Source: Gemmatimonadota bacterium (lineage in GTDB: Bacteria > Gemmatimonadota > Gemmatimonadetes > Gemmatimonadales > GWC2-71-9). Taken from it: 64,000 nt of DNA. The first letter of the stretch is position 1, and each line of letters begins with the position of its first letter. The notes beneath the pieces were generated by a model. That model made no database searches. It was not told where the DNA came from and saw nothing but the letters and a program-made list of their open reading frames with translations. The DNA is taken from NCBI GenBank assembly GCA_016713435.1, contig JADJPD010000010.1:1-64000 (forward strand), in the 5' to 3' direction. Of the stretch, positions 29,830 through 41,613 are shown piece after piece. The position numbers were made by a program, and so were the translations under genes.

Positions 29830-30407
29830 CGCGGCCCTTGGGCCAGCTCCTGGTGCAGCCAGGCGCGCGCCTTGGCCCAGTCGCGCTGCACCGTGCGGGT
29901 GGTGACGCCCATGAGCGACGCGATCTCCGCCTCCTCGAGCCCGCCGAAGAAGCGGTATTCCACCACCTGCTTGAGCCGCGGCGAGTGGACGGCCAGCCGC
30001 TCCAGCGCCTCGTCCAGCGCCAGGATCTCCTCGGGGGGCGCGGGGCTGGCCAGCTCGCCGGGGAGCGAGACGGCGAGGGCGCCACCGCCCCGCTTGCCGG
30101 CCAGGCGGCGGCGGGCGTGGTCCACCAGCACGTGCCGCATGGCGCGGGCGGCCACGGCCAGGAAGTGCTGGCGTGACGCAAAATCGGGCGTCTTGCCGTC
30201 CGCGATGCGGAGCCAGGCCTCGTGCACCAGCTCGGTGGGCTGGAGGGTGTGCCCCGGCCGCTCGCGGCGCAGCAGGCGCTCGGCGGCGCGGTGGAGCTCG
30301 GCCTGGAGCATCGGGAGGAGCTGGTCGTAGGCGGTGGATTCCCCCGCGCCGAGGGCGTGGAGGAGGCGGGTCACTTCGCCGGGGGATGCGAGGTGGTCGT
30401 CGCTCAT
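29826..30407 (-). CDS. ECF sigma factor of the kinase-associated type
   Basis: A 193-residue sigma factor. Region 2 includes LVHEAWLRIADG and HFLAVAARAMRHVLVDHARR, region 4 includes EIASLMGVTTRTVQRDWAKARAWL. This pattern is the one found in ECF factors encoded next to Ser/Thr kinases in Acidobacteria, Planctomycetes and Gemmatimonadota, where phosphorylation of the sigma factor replaces an anti-sigma factor. The kinase gene follows with an ATGA overlap. The ATG at 30407 is chosen because upstream codons are not protein-like. Confidence 0.9.
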
Positions 30408-30504
30408 GGGCTCGCTGCTAATGTCGGGTCCGGGGACAGGCCAGCGCAATACGGGGATGGAGCCCGGCAGGTGCCGGGCACCCCCCTTCCCACAGGAGAG
30501 CGTC

Positions 30505-32150
30505 ATGTCCCGCCTTCCCCTGACAATCCTCGCCGCCGCCCTGGCCGTGGCCCCCGCCGTCCAGGCGCAGGGCGATGCCGCGCACGGTGGCCACGAGCAC
30601 CCGGCGGCCGCTCCCGGCGCCGTGGTGCCGCTGTACGACAACCTTGGCACGCTGCACTACCCCGTTCGCGCGGGGTCGCCGGCGGCGCAGGCGTATTTCG
30701 ACCAGGGCCTCCGGCTCTACTGGGCCTTCAACCACGAGGAGGCGTTCCGCGCCTTCGCGGAGGCGGAGCGGCTGGACCCGGCCTGCGCGCTGTGCGTGGC
30801 GGGCCAGGCGCTGGCCCTCGGGCCCAACATCAATGCGCCGATGGACTCGGCGACGGGGGCCCGGGCCGCACTGATCGCCGCGCGGGCCGAGCGGCTGGCC
30901 GAGGGTGGGGATGCGCGGGAGCGGGGGATCGTGGCGGCGCTGGTGGCGCGCTACGCCACCGGCGCGGCGCGCGCCACCGCGGACAGCGCGTGGGCGGAGG
31001 CCATCGGCCAGCTGGCCGACGAGTATCCGGCCGACCTCGAGCTGCAGGCGCTGCACGCCGAGGCGCTGATGGATCTCTCGCCGTGGCATTACTGGGAGAA
31101 GAATGGCGCGCCGCGTCCCGCGACGCCGGCCATCCTGGCGCGGCTCGAGGGCGCCATGGCGAAGGACCCGAACCACCCGGGCGCCTGTCACCTCTTCATC
31201 CATGCGGTGGAGGCCAAGGACCCGGCGGCGGCGGTGCCGTGCGCCGAGCGGCTGGCCGCGCTGATGCCGGGCGCGGGGCACCTGGTGCACATGCCGGGGC
31301 ACATCTACATCCGGGTGGGCCGCTACCGCGACGCCATCGAGGCCAACCGGCACGCGGTGCACGCCGACCAGCACCTCTTCGAGGGGCCGGCGGGGCAGGC
31401 GAAGGGGCTGTACGCGCTGGCGTACTACCCGCACAACTGGCACTTCATGAGCTTCGCGGCCAGCATGGCGGGCCAGTCGAAGGTGGCGCTCGAGGCGGCG
31501 CGGCAGGTGGCCGCGAGCGTGGGCTACGAGGTGGCGCGGCAGCAGCCGTGGGTGGAGGGGTGACGCCGATCGTCTGGTGGACGATGGTGACGTTCGGGCA
31601 GTACGACGCCATCCTGGCCGAGCCGCTCCCGCCGGCCGACCTGCGGTACACCTGGGGCATGGCGCAGTACGCCCGGGGCGTGGCGCTGGCCGCAGCACAC
31701 CGCTGGACGGAGGCGCTGGCCGCCGGCGACTCGGTGAGCGCCGTGGCCGCCGCCATGCCCGACGGCGACAACCGGGTGGCGATGCGGATCGCGGCGCGGA
31801 TGGTGCTGGGCGAGGTGGCGCTCCGGCAGGGCAAGCCGAGGGAGGCCGCGCGGCTCTTCCGTGAGGCGATGTTCCTCGAGGACGGCATGGGCTACATGGA
31901 ACCGCCCACCTGGTACTTCCCGGTGCGGCACTCGCTCGGGAAGGCGCTGCTCCTGATCACCCAGCCGGCGGAGGCGGAGCGGGTGTACCGGCAGGACCTG
32001 GCGCGGTTCCCGGAGAACGGGTGGTCGCTCAAGGGGCTGGAGCTGGCGCTCCGGGCGCAGGGGAAGAAGGCGGAGGCGACGGAGGTGGCCGCGCGGTTCC
32101 AGGCGGCGTGGCAGGGGGCCGACGTGGTGCTGACGTCGAGCCGGTTCTAG
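30505..32150 (+). CDS. Exported TPR-repeat protein, frameshifted
   Basis: About 548 residues after correction. A signal peptide (MSRLPLTILAAALAVAPAVQAQ) is followed by a His-rich stretch (AHGGHEH) and a TPR-like superhelix: YFDQGLRLYWAFNHEEAFRA, DPACALCVAGQALALGPNIN, DPNHPGACHLFIHAVEAK, HMPGHIYIRVGRYRDAIEAN. Such proteins are periplasmic and of unknown role; paired Cys residues and HxH motifs might bind a metal, which is inference. A G run at 31557-31560 is one base short, creating a false stop; the frame resumes at VTPIVWWTMVTFGQYDAIL and runs to 32150. A GGAG site precedes the ATG. Confidence 0.85.
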
Positions 32151-32172
32151 CGGAGCGAAGGGTGGAAAGCAG

Positions 32173-32203
32173 AACGGGCGCCGTCCGGTGGACGGCGCCC
32201 GTT
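32173..32203. terminator. Bidirectional terminator hairpin
   Basis: Perfect 14-bp stem AACGGGCGCCGTCC / GGACGGCGCCCGTT with a GGT loop; it has A-rich sequence on one side and GTTCGT on the other. It lies between the convergent TPR gene (stop 32150) and lipoprotein gene (stop 32224). Confidence 0.8.
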
Positions 32204-32223
32204 CGTGCGTCAGGCGGCCCGGG

Positions 32224-33480
32224 TCAGGGGGCCACGTAGTACTGGCCGTTGTCCTGGACGGTGGTGTTGGCCAGCGGGGTGACGTTGATGTACACCGTGT
32301 CCGGGATGCCGTCGGTGCCGAGCTTCCACGAGCCCAGCTCGGCGATGCCGTTGCTGGTGGTGGCCATCGAGGTGCCGCCGATGGTGGCGTCGCTGCCCGG
32401 GTTGAGCGTGAAGGTGACGGTGGCGCCCGGCACCGGCCGGCCGAGGGGCGTCTTGAGGAAGACGCGCGGCAGCAGGTTGACGGGGACGCTGGAGCCCGGG
32501 GCGCCCGGGATGGTGGTGGGCGCGTCCAGGGTGAGGACGGTGAGCGGGTCCACCGCGCCGAAGGGGCTGAAGCTCTTGGTGCTGCCGGCGATGCAGCAGG
32601 AGCCGAGCGCCATGGCGTAGGCCGGCGCGGGGAGGACCATGTTGGTCATCCAGTGCACGCCGCGGCTGGCGTAGCCCTTGAGGCCCGGATAGAAGGGCGC
32701 GGCGCCGATGAGCGTGGTGCAGTCGAGGAACGGGGCCGCCACGAGCGGCAGGATCACCGCCTGCGACCCGACGTTGTGCGCCACCCGGAGCCGGGCGTAG
32801 TCGGTGGGCGAGAAGATGTCCGCCTGGCAGACGCCCACGGTGAGGTCGGTGGGGAAGGTGGTGGGCGGGAAGGCCTCGAACTCGTAGAACGCCTGGTACT
32901 GGTCGAGCGGCGTGAGCAGCGGCGTCGGGGCGTCGGGGAGGCGGCGCACCTTGATGAGCGTGAGCTTCGGCGCGGCCCCGGCCGGCACCTGCACGCCGGC
33001 AAACTGCGTCGGCGTCACCAGCGTGGTGGTGGGCGAGGTGGGGCCGACGACGCCGGCGGTGGCGTCGGGGTCGAGGCTCACGTTGGGCTGCGCCAGCCCC
33101 GCAAGGCAGAAGAGGCCGTTGATGAAGCCGCGGGTCTTGGCTTGCGTCGTGGCGCCCTGGCCGCCGATGAGGACGCCGGCGTAGAAGTCGGCAATGACCG
33201 ACCGGGTGGTGAGGAGCACCAGCTCCTGGGCGCCCGGCTGGTTGCCCGCGGCCATCCGAGTCCGGATGGTGTTGAGCGCGGTGATGAGCTGGGCCTGACG
33301 GGGCCCCGCCGCGTACAGCTCCTTGAGCAGGGCGCGGGTCTGGTCGATGGTGGGGCACGGGGCGGGCGGCGCCACGTCGAAGGCGTGCGGCACGATCGGC
33401 GACTCCGTCTGGGTGGCGGAGTCGGAGCAGGCGGCGAGCACGACCAGGCTGGCGCTGGCAGCGGCAAGGAGACGGCGCAC
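32224..33480 (-). CDS. Lipoprotein with C-terminal Big-type (Ig-like) domain
   Basis: A 418-residue secreted lipoprotein. From the GTG at 33480 the sequence gives a clean signal with lipobox LAAC (Cys18). The central part (about 30-300) is Thr/Pro/Ala-rich with paired Cys residues (GSCCIAGST) and unrecognised. The C-terminal 90 residues resemble a bacterial Ig-like domain of the Big_1 type: GRPVPGATVTFTLNPGSDAT and TTSNGIAELGSWKLG. Big_1-type domains occur in adhesins and surface proteins. The start choice rests on the signal sequence; a longer frame exists upstream but is not protein-like. Confidence 0.8.
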   Translation of the reverse strand: MRRLLAAASASLVVLAACSDSATQTESPIVPHAFDVAPPAPCPTIDQTRALLKELYAAGPRQAQLITALNTIRTRMAAGNQPGAQELVLLTTRSVIADFYAGVLIGGQGATTQAKTRGFINGLFCLAGLAQPNVSLDPDATAGVVGPTSPTTTLVTPTQFAGVQVPAGAAPKLTLIKVRRLPDAPTPLLTPLDQYQAFYEFEAFPPTTFPTDLTVGVCQADIFSPTDYARLRVAHNVGSQAVILPLVAAPFLDCTTLIGAAPFYPGLKGYASRGVHWMTNMVLPAPAYAMALGSCCIAGSTKSFSPFGAVDPLTVLTLDAPTTIPGAPGSSVPVNLLPRVFLKTPLGRPVPGATVTFTLNPGSDATIGGTSMATTSNGIAELGSWKLGTDGIPDTVYINVTPLANTTVQDNGQYYVAP

Positions 33481-33597
33481 GGGGACCCTCGGGGGAGGAC
33501 GGGAGCAGCCCCGGCCAGGCTGGGCGGGGCTAACGGGACCTGACATACTGCAGGAATCGGACTCGGCGATGACCTGTTGCCGGGCTGTGACGCCGGT

Positions 33598-33630
33598 GCT
33601 CAAGTGCTTGTACGGCAATGCCTTGGGACG
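33598..33630 (-). promoter_or_regulatory. Bipartite conserved motif upstream of the Big-domain lipoprotein
   Basis: On the minus strand: AAGGCATTGCC, then CACTTGAGC with ten bases between AAGGCATT and CACTT. The same pair at the same spacing occurs at 55675-55706 upstream of the GYF_2-like membrane protein. Possibly a shared promoter or activator site. Confidence 0.3.
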
Positions 33631-33741
33631 TAGCCGCCGGGGCGGGTCCGGCCTGCTGGTCGCCGCGCTGCGGCGGGTCCGCCACACGACCTGTTGGGGT
33701 GAGCCCCCGACAGGCGCGGGCCCGAGGTGCTGCCCGCCCGG

Positions 33742-36327
<2,586 letters not shown>

Positions 36328-36504
36328 GGGCCGGGAACTGGGAGTGAGGCGACGGTGAGCCGCCGATAACATACGGGCGGGCGGGGCGGAAAGCCAGACG
36401 GCGCTGTGACTTGCGCCGCCGCGCGGGCACGGCGCGAAACGGGCCGGTGTGGCGGACCTCGGACCCCGGGCGTCGCCTCAGGATCCTGCGCTGCGAGCCT
36501 GCCG

Positions 36505-38388
36505 ATGTGCCGTCGCCCCCTGCCGCTGCTGCTCCTGCTGGTGGCCTGCTCCGCCGAGCCGGTGGGCGGGCCGTTGCTGACGCCGCGCGCGAGCCGGGTG
36601 GAGGTGGCTCCCGCCGCCGACACGCTGGCCGCACTCGGCGACACGGTGATCCTCGCCGCCACCGCCTTCGATTCCGCCGGCCTGCCGATGGCCGCGGCGT
36701 TCCAGTGGCGCTCGCTGGATGCGGCGGTCGCCACGGTGGACCGTGCGGGCCGGGTGATTGCGGTGCGGGACGGAACGACGGGGATCGAGGTTTCGGGCGG
36801 CGGGCGGGCGGACACGGCGCGGATCACGGTGCGGCAGGTGGCGGTGGGCGTGGCGGTGCCGGCGGCGGATACGCTCCGGCCGGGGTGGGTGGCGCAGTAT
36901 GCGGCGGCGGTGGTGGACGCGCGGGGCGCGCCGCTCCCGGGGGCGCCCATCCGGTGGCGGAGCAGTGATCCGGCGGTGGCCACCGTGGACAGCGCGGGGG
37001 TGGCGCGCGCGGTGGCGGCGGGGGAGGCGGCGCTGCTGGCGGTGGGGGCGGGGTTCACGGACACCCTCCGCCTCACGGTGCTGGCCGGCGGGGCGGCGCC
37101 GGACATCGTGCTGATCCTGGCCAACGACCTCCGGGCCGACCGGGTGGCCGGGCTGCCGGTGCTGGACAGCCTGTTCGGGCGCAGCGCCGTCAGCTTCACT
37201 CGTGCGTACGCGCCGAGGCCCGGCGGCTCGCCGAGCCGCGCCACGCTGCTGACCGGGCAGCTGCCGCGGACGCACGGGGTGCGCACGAGCCTCGGGCCCG
37301 GGGGCGGGGCGGCGGCGTTCGAGGGGCAGGCCACGCTCGCGACCTGGCTGGGCCGGGCGGGGTACCGCACGGCGTACGTGGGGACCTGGCTGGACGAGCC
37401 GGCGCGGCTCCTCGACCCCACGCCGGATGCGTGGGACGAGTGGATCGTGCTCTGGGGCGGGACGCTGGGCGCCGCGCAATACTACGACTACACCCTGAAC
37501 GCGAACGGCCGCCTCACGCGGCTGGGCCGCCAGCCCGCGGTGTACTCCACCACGCTCCTGGCCGACTCGGCGCGCGCGGTGGTGCGCCGCGCGCCGGCGG
37601 GGGCGCCGCTGTTCCTGGTCCTGGCGCCGTACGCGCCGGCGTTCCCATCCACGCCGGCGCCGGGGGACTCGGGAGCGTTCGCCGGGGGCGTGCCGGTGGC
37701 CAGTCCCGCCTTCAACGAGGCGGACGTGAGCGACAAGCCGTCGTGGGTGCGGCAGCAACCGGCGCTGGCGCCGCGGGAGCTCGCGCGGGAGGAGGCGCGG
37801 CGGGAGGATTACCAGGCGTCGCTGCTGGCGGTGGATCGGGCGGCCGGCGCGCTGGTGGCGCAGCTGGCGGCGTCGCGGCCCGGGGGGCCGCCGGTGGTGG
37901 TGCTCACCGCGGACGCGGGGGCGATGCAGGGGGAGCACCGGCTCTGGTCCCCGGGGGGCGGGGCGCCGTACGAGGAGCAGGTGCGGGTGCCGCTGCTGCT
38001 CCGGGCCCCGGGGATCCTGGGCGGGGTGGACAGCAGCCTCGCCTCGCTCGCCGACCTGGCGCCGACCCTCATGGAGCTGGCGGGCGCACCGGTGCCGGCG
38101 GGCCGGGAAGGCACCAGCCTGGTGCCCCGGCTCCGGACGCGCGGCGCCGCGGGGGCCACGGCGCTCTACCTCGAGTACGCGGGCGAGGATGCGTCCACGC
38201 CCGCGGACCGCCGCTTCCGCGCCGTGCGCACCGCCACCGAGCTGTACGTGGAGTACGTCAACGGCGAGCGCGAGCTCTACGACCTGGCCGCCGACCCCTT
38301 CGAGCTCACCAACCTGGCGGGCGACCCGCGTGAGGCTGGCCGGCTCGACCGGCTGGCCCGGCTGCTGGCGCGGCTGGCGGGTCCCTGA
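36505..38388 (+). CDS. Lipoprotein with two Big-type domains and a degenerate sulfatase/alkaline phosphatase domain
   Basis: A 627-residue secreted lipoprotein (lipobox LVAC, Cys15). Two tandem Ig-like Big domains (about 27-110 and 112-196) share ATVDxAGxxxA signatures (AVATVDRAGRVIA, AVATVDSAGVARA). The rest is an alkaline-phosphatase-superfamily sulfatase fold: ILANDLRADRV near the start, GSPSRATLLTGQLPRTHGV, GEHRLWSPGGGAPYEEQVRV and the C-terminal ELYDLAADPFELTNLA. The catalytic Cys/Ser of the sulfatase motif is Gly241, one metal Asp is Asn207, and the D-H/N pair is Asp470-Ala471. It is therefore probably not a working sulfatase; it may bind a ligand or have another role. Confidence 0.85.
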   Translation: MCRRPLPLLLLLVACSAEPVGGPLLTPRASRVEVAPAADTLAALGDTVILAATAFDSAGLPMAAAFQWRSLDAAVATVDRAGRVIAVRDGTTGIEVSGGGRADTARITVRQVAVGVAVPAADTLRPGWVAQYAAAVVDARGAPLPGAPIRWRSSDPAVATVDSAGVARAVAAGEAALLAVGAGFTDTLRLTVLAGGAAPDIVLILANDLRADRVAGLPVLDSLFGRSAVSFTRAYAPRPGGSPSRATLLTGQLPRTHGVRTSLGPGGGAAAFEGQATLATWLGRAGYRTAYVGTWLDEPARLLDPTPDAWDEWIVLWGGTLGAAQYYDYTLNANGRLTRLGRQPAVYSTTLLADSARAVVRRAPAGAPLFLVLAPYAPAFPSTPAPGDSGAFAGGVPVASPAFNEADVSDKPSWVRQQPALAPRELAREEARREDYQASLLAVDRAAGALVAQLAASRPGGPPVVVLTADAGAMQGEHRLWSPGGGAPYEEQVRVPLLLRAPGILGGVDSSLASLADLAPTLMELAGAPVPAGREGTSLVPRLRTRGAAGATALYLEYAGEDASTPADRRFRAVRTATELYVEYVNGERELYDLAADPFELTNLAGDPREAGRLDRLARLLARLAGP

Positions 38389-38427
38389 CAACTGGCCCTG
38401 TCACGGGGGCGGCGTATCTTCTCCCCC

Positions 38428-39519
38428 ATGCCCGACGCCCCGCCCCCCGCCCGCACCGACGCCAAGCTGCGCCGCTGGCTCGACCTGCTGCTCGCCCTGC
38501 TCTCGCGCCGGCGGGGGCTCACCTTCGAGGAGCTCAAGCTCGAGGTGCCGGGCTACGGGGAGCCGGGGGTCGGCGAGGCCACCATCCGCCAGCGCTTCGA
38601 GCGCGACAAGCGCGAGCTCAAGGTGGCGGGGATCCCGATCACCTGCGACGACGAGAGCGAGACCTACAGCCTCAAGGGCACCGATTTCTACCTCCCCTAC
38701 CTCACGCTGGTGGTGGACGGGCAGCGGCACGGGCCACCCAAGGTGGAACAGGAAGGGTATCGCGGCCTCGGTGAGGTGGCGTTCGACCAGGAGGGGCTGC
38801 TGCTCATCAAGGAGGCGGCCACCCGCGCCGCCGCGCTCGGCGACCCGCTGCTGGCCGAGCACGCGCGGGACGCGGTGCGGACGCTGACCCTCTACCTGCC
38901 GCTCGACAGCGTGGAGCCGCCGCCGGTGCATCACGCGCCGGGGCCGGACCGGATCCCGGATGCGCTGTTCCGGGAGCTGGACCTGGCGCTCCGGACGCGG
39001 AAGCGGGTGCGGTTCCTCTATCATGGCATGCAGGACGCGGCGCCGCGGGCGCGGGAGGTGGAGCCGTACGGGCTCTTCTTCCTGGGGCACCACTGGTACC
39101 TGGCCGGCCCCGCGCCCGGCGAGGCGCAGGTGAAGAACTACCGGCTGAGCCGGATGAGCGCGGTCGAGATCCTGCAACGCGGGTCCCCGGCGGCGGCGTT
39201 CCAGCGGCCCGCCAGCTTCAAGCTGCGGGAGTGGGCGCAATCGAAGCAGGCGTGGGAGCTCGGGACCGGGGATGGGGAGGGCGCGGTGGTGGAGTTCCGC
39301 GGCGGGAGCGGGCCGGCGCACGCGGCGCGGCAGCTCGGCGAGGCCATCCCCGGCGCGCCGGACCGCCGCCGCTTCGTGATGCGCCGGCCCGAGGTGCTGG
39401 CGCGCCTCCTGCTGTCCTTCGGCGGCGCGGTGGCGCCGGTGGAGCCGCCCGCCCTGGTGGCGGCGTACCGCGCGCTGCTCGCCGCCACGCTGGCCGCGTA
39501 CGAGGCCCCCGATGCCTGA
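38428..39519 (+). CDS. WYL-domain transcriptional regulator (PafB-like)
   Basis: A 363-residue cytoplasmic regulator. The N-terminal helix-turn-helix (about 15-75) includes LTFEELKLEVPGY and EATIRQRFERDKREL; the WYL domain is at about 170-260 (KRVRFLYHG, PYGLFFLGHHWYLAG, FRLSRMSAVEI-like) and is followed by a WCX-like C-terminal extension. WYL proteins sense nucleic acid or small ligands and control DNA damage and defence genes. It is followed by a second WYL gene whose start overlaps by eight bases, the arrangement known from pafBC in actinobacteria. No proteasome genes are nearby. Confidence 0.9.
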   Translation: MPDAPPPARTDAKLRRWLDLLLALLSRRRGLTFEELKLEVPGYGEPGVGEATIRQRFERDKRELKVAGIPITCDDESETYSLKGTDFYLPYLTLVVDGQRHGPPKVEQEGYRGLGEVAFDQEGLLLIKEAATRAAALGDPLLAEHARDAVRTLTLYLPLDSVEPPPVHHAPGPDRIPDALFRELDLALRTRKRVRFLYHGMQDAAPRAREVEPYGLFFLGHHWYLAGPAPGEAQVKNYRLSRMSAVEILQRGSPAAAFQRPASFKLREWAQSKQAWELGTGDGEGAVVEFRGGSGPAHAARQLGEAIPGAPDRRRFVMRRPEVLARLLLSFGGAVAPVEPPALVAAYRALLAATLAAYEAPDA

Positions 39520-40450
39520 CACGGCCCTGGCGCAGCTGCTGCGCCTGCTCAGCGTCATCCCGCTCTTCGCGGACGGGGAGGAGCACCCGGTGGACGCGGT
39601 GGCGGGGCGCGTGGGCACCGACCGCGACACCCTGGTGGCCGACCTCAAGCTGCTCATGGAGCGCGACCTCGACCCACCGGGGTGGGTGGAGCGGATCGGC
39701 TGCACCATCGACGACGAGCAGGTGTCGGTGAACACCCGCTACTTCCTGCGCCCCCTGCGGGTGACGCTGCCGCAGGTGGCCGCGCTGGAGCTGGGGCTGG
39801 CCCTGCTCGAGCGGGAGCGCCCGCGCGAGGAGCGCGCCGGCATTGCGCGGGTGCGCGAGGCGCTGGCGCAGGTGCGGGTGCGGCTCGAGCCCGAGGTGCT
39901 GGAGAGCGGCGCCCTCGGCGCCGCGGTGGATCCCGCGATCCTTGCCACCGTGCGGCGGGCGGCGCACGAGCGGCACAAGGTGCGCCTGACCTACCAGGGC
40001 AGCGGCGACGCCGCGCCGGTGGCGCGCACCGCCTGCCCCTACGGCCTGGTCTTCGCCGAGCGGATGTGGTACCTGGTGGCCCACTGCGAGCGCGGGGAGG
40101 GACTCCGCTTCTTCCGGGTGGACCGCATCCACGCGGCGGAGCCGCTGGCGGCGACGTTCGCGGAGCCGGCGGACTTCTCGCTCGAGGACCAGGTGCGCGA
40201 CGGGCGCCTCTTCAGCGGCGAGGCGGCGAGCCGGCTCCGGGTCCGCTTCAGCCCCGCCGTGGCGCGGTGGATCGCGGAGCGGGAGGGACGCCAGCCGGAG
40301 GCGGACGGGTCGCTCACGGTGGAGTACCCGCTGGCGGATCCCGAGTGGGCCATCCGGCACGTGCTGCAGTACGGCCCGGAGGCCCGGGTGCTGGAGCCGG
40401 CGTGGCTGGTGGAGCGGGTGCGGGAGCGGCTCCGGGCCATGCAGGCGTAG
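39512..40450 (+). CDS. WYL-domain transcriptional regulator (PafC-like)
   Basis: A 312-residue regulator, partner of the preceding gene. A short helix-turn-helix region (LLRLLSVIPLFADGEEHPVD, then AVAGRVGTDRDTLVADLKLL) opens the protein; the WYL domain (about 150-220) contains HKVRLTYQG, PYGLVFAERMWYLVAHC and FFRVDRI, and the C-terminal WCX-like part includes RLRVRFSPAVARWI. The two proteins share domain order and probably form a heterodimer, by analogy with PafBC. Codon overlap with the upstream gene supports co-translation. The downstream cysteine synthase gene begins 101 bases later. Confidence 0.9.
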   Translation: MPDTALAQLLRLLSVIPLFADGEEHPVDAVAGRVGTDRDTLVADLKLLMERDLDPPGWVERIGCTIDDEQVSVNTRYFLRPLRVTLPQVAALELGLALLERERPREERAGIARVREALAQVRVRLEPEVLESGALGAAVDPAILATVRRAAHERHKVRLTYQGSGDAAPVARTACPYGLVFAERMWYLVAHCERGEGLRFFRVDRIHAAEPLAATFAEPADFSLEDQVRDGRLFSGEAASRLRVRFSPAVARWIAEREGRQPEADGSLTVEYPLADPEWAIRHVLQYGPEARVLEPAWLVERVRERLRAMQA

Positions 40451-40551
40451 GCGGCGCGCCGGCGTCCCGCGGGTTAGATTCTCGCGCGTTCACGGCCGGG
40501 GGAGCCTGCCAGGGCACCCCGGCCCGTCGCCTTTCCCCGAGCCTTGCGCGC

Positions 40552-41613
40552 ATGACCACCACCGCCGCGCCCGACCCCGTGCTGGCCCGCCGCTTCGCGG
40601 GCCTCCGCGCCCTCGTGGGCAACACGCCCCTCCTCAAGATCGAGTGCGCCTACCGCGGCCGGCCCCGGGTGGTCTACGCCAAGGCGGAGCACCTGAACCT
40701 GACGGGCTCCATCAAGGACCGGATGGCGCTCCACATCCTGCGCGAGGCGGCGCAGCGCGGGGCCCTCCGTCCCGGCGACCTCATCATCGAGGCCACGAGC
40801 GGCAACACCGGCATCGCCTTCTCGGCCATCGGCCGGGCGCTGGGGCACCCCGTGGCCATCTTCATGCCGGACTGGATGAGCGAGGAGCGGAAGAACCTGA
40901 TCCGGTTCTATGGCGCCGACATCCACCTGGTGAGCGCGGCGGACGGCGGCTTCCTGGGCAGCATCCGGCGGGCGGAGGCGCTGGCGGCGGAGCGAGGCCA
41001 CGCCTTCCTGCCGCGGCAGTTCAGCAACGAGGACAACTGCGCGGCGCACGCCACCACCACGGGGCCGGAGATCTGGGCGCAGCTCGAGCGCGAGGGGCTG
41101 CGCGCCGACGCGCTCATCGCGGGGGTGGGGACCGGGGGGACCATCATGGGCGCCGGCCGCTACCTGCGGCAGCGCGACCCCGCCATCAAGCTGCACCCGC
41201 TCGAGCCCGCCAACAGCCCCACGCTCACCACCGGCCACAAGGTGGGGAAGCACCGCATCCAGGGGATCTCGGACGAGTTCATCCCGCCGATCGTGGACCT
41301 GGCCTACCTCGACGAGGTGGTAGCCATTGACGACGGCGACGCCATCCTCATGGCGCAGCAGCTGGCGCGCACCCTGGGCCTCGCGGTCGGCATCTCGGCC
41401 GGGGCCAACTTCCTCGGCGCGCTCAAGGTGCAGGACCAGCTCGGCGGCGACGCCACCGTGGTGACCTTCTTCTGCGACGACAACAAGAAGTACCTCTCCA
41501 CCGACCTGGTGAAGGACGAGCCGGTGAAGGACGGCTTCCTGAGCCCGGAGGTGACGCTGCACGGCTTCACGGCGCTCGGGCGGTGCTGCGAGACCTGCGT
41601 GGCGGCGGGGTAG
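40552..41613 (+). CDS. PLP-dependent cysteine synthase family protein
   Basis: A 353-residue fold-type II PLP enzyme. The PLP lysine is Lys55 in GSIKDRMA, the substrate loop is TSGNTG (82-87), and the phosphate-binding loop is GVGTGGT. These match cysteine synthase/cystathionine beta-synthase core enzymes, which make cysteine from O-acetylserine and sulfide or condense related substrates. It is longer than CysK (about 310) and ends with a Cys-rich tail (GRCCETCVAAG) not found in standard CysK; its purpose is unknown. It follows the WYL pair, but the 101-base gap suggests a separate promoter. Confidence 0.88.
   Translation: MTTTAAPDPVLARRFAGLRALVGNTPLLKIECAYRGRPRVVYAKAEHLNLTGSIKDRMALHILREAAQRGALRPGDLIIEATSGNTGIAFSAIGRALGHPVAIFMPDWMSEERKNLIRFYGADIHLVSAADGGFLGSIRRAEALAAERGHAFLPRQFSNEDNCAAHATTTGPEIWAQLEREGLRADALIAGVGTGGTIMGAGRYLRQRDPAIKLHPLEPANSPTLTTGHKVGKHRIQGISDEFIPPIVDLAYLDEVVAIDDGDAILMAQQLARTLGLAVGISAGANFLGALKVQDQLGGDATVVTFFCDDNKKYLSTDLVKDEPVKDGFLSPEVTLHGFTALGRCCETCVAAG

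Noticed and set aside
33598..33630. Sigma-54 promoter at the shared bipartite motif
   Set aside because: The GG-N10-GC spacing required of -24/-12 promoters is not met in either copy.
38428..41613. Possible defence island because of the WYL regulators
   Set aside because: No nuclease, toxin, CBASS, restriction or CRISPR component lies nearby; the neighbours are metabolic or envelope genes.
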